DNA from: Xanthostigma xanthostigma
Taxonomy: Eukaryota; Arthropoda; Insecta; Raphidioptera; Raphidiidae
NCBI GenBank assembly: GCA_963575645.1
Contig: OY754469.1
Location: forward strand, 36,972,753-37,036,752
Direction: 5' to 3'
Length of the DNA stretch: 64,000 nt
The notes under the pieces are model-generated. The model ran no database searches and had not been told where the DNA came from. It saw only the letters and a program-made list of their open reading frames with translations. The translations under genes and the position numbers were made by a program. Positions within the stretch are counted from its first letter, which is position 1. Each line of letters starts with the position of its first letter. Shown in pieces: positions 53,948-62,594 of the stretch.

Positions 53948-54596
53948 TAAACCTACTACTAATTTTTGTCTATTTTTCCAATTTCCGTTTATTATTTCGA
54001 ACTCTGACCGTACAAATGTCTACCAGACATTATTAAAATTTAATAATAATATGATGATAAACATTAAATTGGTGACAGATTATTCGTTTTTTTTTGTTGT
54101 GAGTATTTTAATTACTTTTCAACATTCTTGATGATACAAATTACAGAGAAGTATCAATTATTTCACAATTATCATTGTCTGATTTACAGCTTTTTGCATA
54201 CTTGGCAGACCTGTCTCCATATGGATAAATGTTCAATATGAGATTTGCCAGGTATGCATACAAGTAAGTACGTGTTCTTATACTTCTTTGGTGTGATTAA
54301 AAATTAATTTTTAATTTGGAGAATAATTTTTGGAAATAAAATAACAACAGGTGGATTAGTTCAATAGGAATTACGAGTAAACGATCAACTAATTAATCAA
54401 AATTCAAAAATGAATAAACGGCCGCCATTTTGAAACAACATGGCAAATCAAGATCAGGGGTCTACTTAAGAATCTGTGGGGGAAACAACAATTTGGTAAC
54501 TGTTATAGAACAAGAGTTACGAGAAAGCAAGTACGAAAGATCCAAACGTGTAGGGTTTGTTTTCAGAAGTTATATAAAATCAAAGGGTATACGAAC
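53948..54596. other. Intron next to the dipeptidase exon, unassigned
   Basis: A plus-strand frame at 54430-54678 overlaps the real minus-strand exon and is its shadow. Confidence 0.5.
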
Positions 54597-54729
54597 CTTC
54601 AGCTGTGGTAACGAGTGCCATCTGTGCGGGGTATTTCGCAACCAGACGTCTGATGACGTCGATCTGTTCGAGTGTTAGCTGAACGGCGTCCAGATACTGC
54701 GATGAGCAGGGAATATACGCCGACCAAAA
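54597..54729 (-). CDS. Membrane dipeptidase, internal exon (first visible)
   Basis: A 133-nt exon between acceptor 'gttttttacag' and donor GTTCGT. It starts in phase 0 with [20 protein letters not shown] and continues [24 protein letters not shown] plus one base, which completes Gly with the next exon. In renal-type dipeptidases the block (G)QFWS-x-Y-x-PC is followed by a helix of the form EQ(I/M)D(V/I)IxR-x-x-x-x-Y, exactly as here. The preceding exon should encode the DGHND zinc ligands; it was not found upstream in the window. The donor deviates after GT but the joined frame is perfect, so the boundary is trusted. Confidence 0.93.
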
Positions 54730-54796
54730 CTGTAAAAAACGGAAAGAAAATTAGAATTTGTAAAAAACACTACGGTATATGAATTTTCATTTTTAG

Positions 54797-54851
54797 GGTT
54801 CCGTACCCGAAGGGTGCTCAAACGGAACCCTATTACTAAGCCTCCGCTGTC

Positions 54852-54886
<35 letters not shown>

Positions 54887-56283
54887 CTGTCAGCGGGCTG
54901 TATCTCAAGAACCGTAATAGGTAGAGAGTTGAAATTTTCACAGAGTATGTATTTCTATTGCCGCTAGAACAACAAATAATTAAAAACCCCCCAAAACTCC
55001 CAAAAGAGGAGCAAACTAAGTTTTTTGCTTATAATTCGCTCAATTTAAATCAGATCGTTTCGAGACCTGTCTTAAACGAAAGAGGAGAAAATTTTACATA
55101 GATTTTGTATAACAGAATTCGTCGAAACACTTTTTTTATACAGCTTTATATAGAAATATAATGTATAAATTCAATTTTGTCTAATCCATAGCATACACGG
55201 GGATCGTCTGTCTTCGTTTGTTGCATAGTGTACTATGGGAATTTAAAAATTGCGTATGTTTTGTCTTAAAAAAAAAGATTGCATTTGTTCAAAAATGAAT
55301 GTCATTTCAAATATTAGTCAGTCTTTTGACATTAGTATTTTGTGAAATGCTACGCCTACTGAGTTAACGATTTGAATAACTAATTAATTAATTATTAGAA
55401 CATATTGCTTTGACAGATGCAAACGTCATTTTTGATATTTTTTACCATTCCAACACCATGGATGAACAGAATGAAACCAAATTTTGGGAGGATTTTTAAT
55501 ATGCAAATATGAAGAGGCCTATTGTTTTTGAGAGACGTCGGCGCAAGCGCAAAAGAAATATATATTATATTGTTGTTTTTATAAGATAATAGTATACTTT
55601 TCGTAATATTATTTTGTTTTACAGGAGTTTTGTAAAATAAATTTTTGAAAAAAATCAGCGCATGCGTAGAAGAAATATATACTATAAGGCTGTTTTTTAT
55701 ATAATTTATATAATAACGACATACTTTTCATAACGGTTTATTATTCTATCTGTGTTTACAAAAGTTTGGAATTTTTTTGGGAAAAATTGGCGCATGCGCA
55801 AAAGAAATATATGCAATAACGTTGTTTTATTTAATGATAGTAGGTATATATTTCATAATGGTTTAAAGGAAAGTTTTGTAAAAAGTTTTAGGGGGAAAGG
55901 CGGCGCATGCGCAGAAGAGATATGTGCTATAACATTGTTTTTATATAATAATGGTATATTTTTCATAATGGTTTAATATTCTAAAGTTTTGTATTTTTTT
56001 TGGGGAAATCGGCGCATGCGCAACAGAGATATTTGCCGTAACGTTGTTATTTGATATGATGGTATATTTATCAAAACTTTATATTATTTTATTCTACAAG
56101 AAATTTTTGTAAAAAAAAGTGTTTATAATATAAAAACGCCTTGAAATTCTTGAACTACTTGCATACTCCCACTGGTTACATATTGTTATAGCGCCTCTCT
56201 TGTTTCTTTTAAAAAAGTATTTAAAAAGTACATAGTGTACGGAACCCTTCGTGTGCGAGTCCGACTCACACTTGACCGGTTTT
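54797..56283 (+). repeat. 'gggttccgtaccc' insect repeat, interrupted
   Basis: Starts 'tagggttccgtacccgaagg', with a (GTCT)n tract at 54850-54890 and 'gctgtatctcaagaaccgta', and appears to close with 'gtacggaacccttcgtgtgc' and 'gagtccgactcacacttgac' at 56230-56277. I associate this repeat with moth genomes. The middle is replaced by the tandem array at 55442-56100. Confidence 0.6.
55442..56100 (+). repeat. CCATTCCAAC repeat, copy 3, with ~120-bp tandem array
   Basis: After 'accattccaaca' and 'caaattttgggaggat', about five units follow, each with '(G)CGCATGCGCA(A/G)AAGA(A/G)ATAT' (55528 as CGCAAGCGC, 55659, 55791, 55903, 56013) then 'ttgtttttatataataatgg' and 'tttcataatggttta'. Copy 1 at 24638 has one unit. 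Confidence 0.85.
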
Positions 56284-56289
56284 ATTCTA

Positions 56290-56810
56290 TTAAGTCTGAA
56301 CTTCATTCCGATTGAATTAAGAAACATGTTCCCAAGAACATATTTTAGAAAGGTTTTTTTAAAGAACAATACCCTTATAAAACCCATTCTTAAGCATGCT
56401 CTTGGGTTCTTGTAGAACATTTTAGAATCCGAGAACATGTTTCTTAAACAATGTGTTTCGAGATTGAACTTTTTTTAAGAACATGTTCTAAACGGTGTTA
56501 TTTAAGAATACGTGCTTTAACAAGTTTTCGGGTTCATAGAGAACGTTCTGGAATTCAAAAACATGTTCTCCGAGAACTGCATATTTTAAGTTTGAACTAT
56601 TTAAAGAACAGGTCCTCGAAAACGGGTTATTTAAGAAGTGTTATTTAAACGTGTTTTTTTGGTTCGGGGAGAATATTCTCCAGGAACATGTCCTCAAAAA
56701 TTATGGTTTACGAATATTTTGAAGAAGTATTATTGTACTCGTAAAACCTGTTAAGAACGTGTTCATAAAAAATACGCTCTTTAAGAACCTGTTCCGTTAC
56801 TTATATTACT
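56290..56810. repeat. Cluster of GAACATGTTC-type palindromes
   Basis: About ten imperfect sites such as AAGAACATGTTCTAA (56478), GAGAACGTTCTGGAATTC (56539) and GAGAATATTCTCCAGGAAC lie within 520 bp, separated by 'tatttaag'-like spacers. No gene recognised. Confidence 0.7.
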
Positions 56811-58166
56811 GAACAGTATAGTACTGACAACTGTTATTTTCAGAAACTCTTCAAGTAACAGTTACCTATCGTTATTTCGTCTTGTCACTTACTCAACACG
56901 TAATGTGCTATTACAATAAATTCTGCAAAACTATATAAATTATGTGAAACAAGAAATTTCACAAATAATATAACACGAATGTGGCATGCTTTTCATATAT
57001 ATCACGCTAAGTTTATAAGTTACTTGCATTGTTCTCAATTAGGGATGCGTAAACTCTTTACAAAGGATATGAAAAATATCATCTTCCATATATTTCTTTT
57101 TTTATAAGAGTCGTGTATATATCTACGTTATTTATGTGTTCATTATTACACTGCACTATAAAAAATGTGTATTGTTGTAAGTTAGGGATGTACGAAAAAT
57201 ATTATATTCTCAATACTTTAAAAACTGCTCCGAATTCAGGATTTCACTCGCGTGCACGTTAATTTTGCCAGCAGAATTTAACGGGATAAATAAATGCATA
57301 TTTTCAATTTTCAAAAAAATTTTAAATTATGGATCAGATGTCTTCTAAAGAAATTATGAAGGTAATAAAAGCTGGACAATTGAATATTTAAATAAAATTC
57401 ATCAAAAATGTACCTTAAGACAAAACAACAATACACAAAATCGCATCTGCATTTATGAGTCATGGCGGCCCCTGTATATTGTTTTAAACAGTCTCTTGGG
57501 TTGCTTTTATAATATTTTTTAAAACTTGAACTTTAAACAAAACCGAAAATTTGTTTGCAATCACCGGAAATTTTTCAAAAAAATTTAGATTATACTCAAT
57601 CGTCCAGGATGTAATTATATGTAAATCCAGACGCCTATAAAAACGCAAACATAAAAAGTAGATATGAATTTATAAATTTAGTTAAACGAAGTTACCTCCG
57701 ACGCATTCGAAAAATCCCTTAGGACGTTCTAAAAAAGAGGGCAGAAACATACCACCGGTCAATAATTCATTAATGTAAATAATCAAAATGGCCGTTTGTG
57801 TAATTGAATATTATTAGCTTAATCTAAATTTGTAGAGCAATTCATCTAAATCTCTGTAATTTCTGTGCAACTATGAAGAAAGGAGATAAGACTTAGTCGT
57901 GGGGCTACGACATCCCTATAAACGAGTCCGCGCGTACAGAACGTGCTTAATGTAGGAAATATACCGTGCGTTCGTATTAACTGATCCAATTCTGTTAAAG
58001 TTAGATTTTTAGGAAGAAATATCCTTAATTTTTTTTGTAATCAAAAAACAAAATTTAAAAAAGAAATACAACTGAAAAAACAATTTATCTATTGAAAAAT
58101 TACCCAAAGGACCCCGCACTAAATACACGAGAAAATTGATTTCGGTGAAATTCTTTCTAACTAGGG
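56811..58166. other. Unassigned DNA
   Basis: No named feature. At 57692-57724 (minus) a pyrimidine-rich acceptor and a GTAACT donor enclose 33 nt, but no homology supports an exon. Confidence 0.4.
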
Positions 58167-58485
58167 CAGGGGTCGGCAACCTTTTGAGACGGGAGAGTCA
58201 AAAGTTACAATTTACAAAATTTTCCAGTTTTTAAATAGCCACTAAATATTTTCGTTTCAGTATTATAGTATTTGCTTATATAGGTATAATATATATATAT
58301 CCGAGGACGACACGGCGCGACGGGGACAGGTACGGGTGAGACTCGAGTGGAAATTGCAGAGAGATAGACATGGTACTCAATCATGGATCGATTGGACGAT
58401 TTTTAAGGGTTTATATAATAAAATAATTCTTTTTTGCGTATGGAACTGGAGAGCCGCAACTTTACATCAAAAGAGCCGCAGAATG
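58167..58485 (+). mobile_element. hAT end fragment
   Basis: CAGGGGTCGGCAACCTTTTG is a typical hAT terminus; the 'gagccgcaact...aagagccgcagaa' phrases near 58450 are usual for the inner part of this element type. The second terminus is missing. Confidence 0.6.
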
Positions 58486-58840
58486 ATAAAAACATATTAT
58501 TAACCGCGATAAATATTATTGTATATGATTTAGCCATATTTTAGTGGAGAAACATTTTTTACTTAATATAACCCAGTTTTCTCACAATTTTACACTGTTT
58601 CTTGCGGAAAAAAATAACGTGATATTTGCCGAGACCCCTGTTCCCCCCACGTGAGATTGGGTGAGGTTCGGCTCGACCCCCCCCCTCCTAAACGCTTCAC
58701 GTAATTTGTGAACGACCCTTAACTAGGTCGGTGCCCAGGCACAAAGCGCAGACCCTGGAGGATTGCAAACCAGGACCGAGTTTTGAGTCTGCATTGTAGT
58801 TGGTAGTATTTTTCAAGAGCGCATAAAGGCTAGCTATGGC
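58486..58840. other. Unassigned DNA
   Basis: C9-rich run near 58676; nothing else recognised. Confidence 0.35.
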
Positions 58841-59591
58841 CAGTGCCGAATTAAGACTCATTGATGTCTTAAGCATTTCTTGCTTATAGACCCTCTCTCT
58901 AATATGTTCAGTTTACAAAAAAAATTCAAATTGATAGAAAAAAATTCAAAAGAATAGACTTTTAGGAAAGCATTGAAATTTACAATAATTGCTCTCATTT
59001 AAATTTTGGATATCTATAAAATCAGATCTTAAGCATTTTTATACAATTAATAGAAAAAAGTTTCAAAACTTTAAAATTAAAATAATCGATCCATTAAGAA
59101 ATAATGTTTTTTTCGTCTTTATTTTCAAAAATAAATTATTATTTTTTTTTAGCTTTTATACTTCTAAAAATATATCAGTAGATCAAATTTTTGAGAACAT
59201 GACAAAAAGAAAAAAAAAAATTGGTTGTCTGTAAAGTCGGTTTACGGATGATAGTTTTACGTGATAACGTATTCCGCTCGAATATCATATTTAATAATAC
59301 ATTACTGCGCTCTCGCTTGCACGCACAGGGTCAGGCGGAACGTTACACTTTTTCGTGCGTGCAGCTGGTGTTTCACGCTCAGGCGGAACGTTACACTTTT
59401 CGGAACGTTACACTTTTTCGTGCATGCAGCCGGTGTTACATCAATTTATAAGACGTTATCACGTCAAAAAATGTTGACACGGTTTAGTGAGGTAGGTATA
59501 CTTTTCATTTCTGAGTTGTGCTTCTTAGTGCCCCCTGAGACGTGATGTCCTAAGCAATTGCTTACTTTGCTTATAGGTTAATCCGGCACTG
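58841..59591. mobile_element. hAT element with CAGTGCCG ends
   Basis: CAGTGCCGAATTAAG at left and CAGTGCCGGATTAACCTATA (inverted) at right. Flanks GCTATGGC and GTTAAGGC agree at 6 of 8 positions. Contains the GGAACGTTACAC repeat (59320-59470) shared with 36560-37165. Confidence 0.7.
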
Positions 59592-60050
59592 GTTAAGGCA
59601 CTGGTATAGGGTTGTTCTGTCCTTACGAGGCATCCTGTATACAGCGTGTATATAGTTGGGTGGAACTAGCATTCTGGTGACGTTCAGGATTTGTGACACA
59701 TTTAACACTGCGCACGTCCTTGCTATAATTCCATAAGTCGGCGCTCTTCGTAGACAGCGGACACAGAAACGAGATCATGCTCTTAACTTATATATTGTGT
59801 TGTTATACAACGACGTTCCTACGAGTCCAAGGTCACCGATAACACAGATTATAGTCAATGCGCTCGGGAAATCAGCACCGGCTAAGCCCTAACCAAGTCG
59901 CAAGAATAAATAATTTACCGGAAGCATAACTCGGATGTGACTACCGACGTAATCGTGATCTTGGTTCCAAGAAAAATATGAAATTTTATTGCTTTTCCAT
60001 AGGCGTGTCTAACTAATTAATATATTTACGGGTTTGTTTAAAAAGAATAT
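59592..60050. other. Unassigned DNA with a weak minus-strand ORF
   Basis: A 51-codon minus frame from about 59781 (MISFLCPLSTKSADLW...) follows 'aatatataag', but nothing shows that it is transcribed or conserved. Confidence 0.35.
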
Positions 60051-60569
60051 TGTAACGAGACGTCACTGGAGGCGGCGGCGTACATTGTTGTCGGAACCAC
60101 GTAGAAGAATGCTGACGCTTCGAGAATGTTCTAGAATGCAACCGAAGAGGTTTATAAACAACGCGTAGCAAGTCAGATGGGGCAGTCAGCCAGAAGTCAG
60201 TCAGCGAGTGAATTGAGGCAGTTCTAGTGCAAAATAAATAACCAGTCAGTACCGCATTACTGAATTAACTGCTAGAAATCAATAATTGTGACATAAATAA
60301 CTACCAGTATAGACATTGATTTTGTAAACAGATGATCAATAAGCGTACTATATAAATTTTGATGTGTTCCTGTGTTGAAAATATTCGGTGTACCTAGTAA
60401 TTTAGTGTTGTAATTATTGCTTACGATTCATTTGTTTTTCCATTATTTATTTTATTTCGCTTTTGCATTATTGTAGAGAATTTACTTTTTAGTTCTTTTT
60501 GTTAACATTTAGTTTTGTAAATAAATATTTTCACCACCAACAAAGAACAGTTTTTTCAGTTTCGTTACA
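60051..60569 (+). mobile_element. Solo LTR
   Basis: Begins TGTAACGAGACGTCAC and ends TTTCGTTACA, so it has the TG...CA ends of retrotransposon LTRs with short inverted termini. It is flanked by ATAT at 60047-60050 and 60570-60573 (4-bp duplication). A promoter (next entry), an AATAAA at 60519-60524 and a CAC-rich end complete a normal U3-R-U5 layout. No internal retrotransposon sequence adjoins, so it is a recombination-derived solo LTR. Confidence 0.9.
60119..60158 (+). promoter_or_regulatory. Heat-shock-type promoter in the LTR
   Basis: TTCGAGAATGTTCTAGAA (60119-60136) is four alternating, perfectly spaced units TTCnnGAAnnTTCnnGAA, the ideal binding site of heat-shock factor. TATAAA follows at 60153-60158. 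The spacing matches insect heat-shock gene promoters. Activity is inferred. Confidence 0.8.
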
Positions 60570-61299
60570 ATATGTTTTTGTAATTTTGTATCATAAGCAA
60601 GTATAATTTTAAAATGAAATAAAATGTTTTAATAAACCTGACGCGTAAGAAATAACTCACTGCAAACTTTCCAATACTCGAGACTGGCAGTTTCAGGATA
60701 GAATCTTAGATTATCCGAGCAGCACGGTTACGGGAAGGAATAAAGCGCATAATAGAGAGTTATCTTTCTGGTTATTTATTTATTCTTCTGCTTTAGACTT
60801 AAAAAGCGGAACGTCTGGCAATGCTAACTCCATGATTTTGTCGAAAAAACGAAGGAAATAATTTCGAAAAAAAGAGACGGAAATAAATAAAAACTAATTT
60901 TGTCTCTATAGCTTTGCTATTTGTTTCTAAACAAAAAGAAAACGTTTGTTTAAACGCAAAGCTATAGAAAGAAAATTAATTTAAATTTTTTTTTCATATT
61001 GTTCCAACACTTCGAAAAAATTGAAAAAATTCCTGAGTATAGAGGAGTATAAAACGCATTTGCTGACAAAATTTGGTGAGTGACACATTTAAGAAACGTG
61101 GTCAAAAATGTTATTTAAATTTTATTTCTTTTTTTAAATTTTTACTTTAACCTTGAATAACTTTTGACGGAGTGAATTTACCGAAAAATTATAAGATACC
61201 TATTCTGTAGAGCGCTCAATTCCCTACAAAAATGTGTATTGCTCACTTTTTTTAAAATTTATTTTTGACGTTTTTACGGCTGGTATTTGTAATATGGAA
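60570..61299. other. Unassigned DNA
   Basis: No feature recognised. Confidence 0.4.
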
Positions 61300-61650
61300 T
61301 TAATTAAATATTGGATGGGACACCCACAATATATAAGTATATTTTTTTTCACATTAATACAAAAATTTTATTAATGGGTAATTGTCAGTACAAAAAATAT
61401 ATAAACGTTTCGCAATTAAGCATCATCAGTATAATCATATGCTATTGATAGTTATTGATAGAATTTAATTAGATTTTTTATAAATGATAATGGATTCTAT
61501 CAATAACATATAATTATCCTGATGATGCTTTATTGCGAAACGTTTATATATTTTTTGTACTGACAATTACCCATTAATAAAAAAAATTTATTAACGTGAA
61601 AAAAAATATACTTATATATTGTGGCAGCCCCCATCCAATATTTAATTAAT
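61300..61650. mobile_element. Foldback MITE, ~130-bp arms
   Basis: 'ttaaatattggatgggacac' at left pairs with the inverted right end; 'aatgggtaattgtcagtaca' and 'aaatatataaacgtttcgca' also pair. The inner end of each arm carries CTGATGAT-(hairpin)-GCGAAACG. Confidence 0.9.
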
Positions 61651-61937
61651 GTATTGCTCATTGTTGTACGTTCATTTATTTCGGAGAAAAAACTTAAATG
61701 TAAAAGGTGAAAAAAACTTTAAAAATTTAAATGAGGTATGTATCATGATTTCGGCGCGGTTTAATATCAAAATTAAGGGCTTTTTTTGGTCTGACACTCT
61801 GTTTTAGGACAAACACTAAAAACTTGGGGGAAGGGGGGCGTAAAAAAAAACAACTTGAGAAATAACGGACACCCTAATGTACATGCACGTTAAACTTCAG
61901 ATCTAGATATTATTAATTGATAATAATTTTATGACTT
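61651..61937. other. Unassigned DNA
   Basis: Nothing recognised. Confidence 0.4.
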
Positions 61938-61943
61938 TTTATT
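61938..61943 (-). promoter_or_regulatory. Candidate polyadenylation signal
   Basis: AATAAA on the minus strand, 38 nt after the stop codon of the exon at 61982-62116. Confidence 0.55.
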
Positions 61944-61981
61944 CATTTTACAATGCGACAGTGCAAAATTACTGGGAAGGT

Positions 61982-62116
61982 TTATGGATTAAATTGGGGA
62001 TGATTCGATATTGAAGGCCCTAATCGGCCATGTTCTTCAGTTGTGTCGCGTAATCTGTGGTAATACTTAGCATTCATGTCTGCTTGTGCAAACATTACAA
62101 GTGGTGCGACGGCGGC
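61982..62116 (-). CDS. Probable 3'-terminal coding exon of an unidentified gene
   Basis: Following an AG at 62117-62118 the minus strand encodes AAVAPLVMFAQADMNAKYYH, RLRDTTEEHGRLGPSISNHP, QFNP and TAA at 61982. Balanced residue use, mixed synonymous codons, the proline-ended tail and the AATAAA just downstream all point to real protein-coding DNA, unlike the AT-biased frames around it. I do not recognise the family. The acceptor lacks a strong pyrimidine tract; the open frame extends upstream to 62143, so the true exon start may differ. It could be the end of a separate gene upstream of the dipeptidase, or a nested or processed copy. Confidence 0.5.
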   Translation of the reverse strand, partial: AAVAPLVMFAQADMNAKYYHRLRDTTEEHGRLGPSISNHPQFNP

Positions 62117-62143
62117 CTCCCATCGTGTATGACACAAAACATT

Positions 62144-62594
62144 TTAACAATTTCGACTATGCAAATTCGTGCCAGCTTCCCCACAATAATTTAATAACTA
62201 AAATCTCACGTTTGCGTCAGAGAAACTTAGAATAAATTTAATATTTCTTTTAGTTTCAGGAAATAAAAAGATACACAGTTTTATAAACTTACTGTGGAAT
62301 TAAGGTCGTCAGGTGTCCGGCTTTTTACGGCTATGTTCGGCTTTTGATCTGTTTACTTTTAATTATAGACTTTTTGATATTTTTTAAGAGTTTGAAATTG
62401 TTATTTTTTAATAACGATCTTTTCGTTTTTATCCAAAAGAACGGATATATTTATCTATTAATAGTCTACAGAAGACTGAACATTTTTCACTTCATCAATA
62501 TTATAGGAAATACAAATGATAATAATTGGCAAGTAGGACTTTGTTAAGTGATGTTAATTTTGTAACAAAACTGTGATTTTTCAATAAATAAAAT
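62144..62594. other. Unassigned DNA
   Basis: No feature recognised; presumably intron upstream of the preceding exon. Confidence 0.4.

Noticed and set aside
54430..54678. 82-codon plus-strand open frame
   Set aside because: Antisense shadow of the dipeptidase exon at 54597-54729.
57692..57724. Possible 33-nt minus-strand microexon upstream of the dipeptidase exons
   Set aside because: Splice-like borders, but neither reading frame resembles the expected dipeptidase N-terminal region.
59641..59781. 51-codon minus frame after a TATA-like sequence
   Set aside because: Considered as a first dipeptidase exon, but it has neither a signal peptide nor the DGHND zinc-ligand motif.
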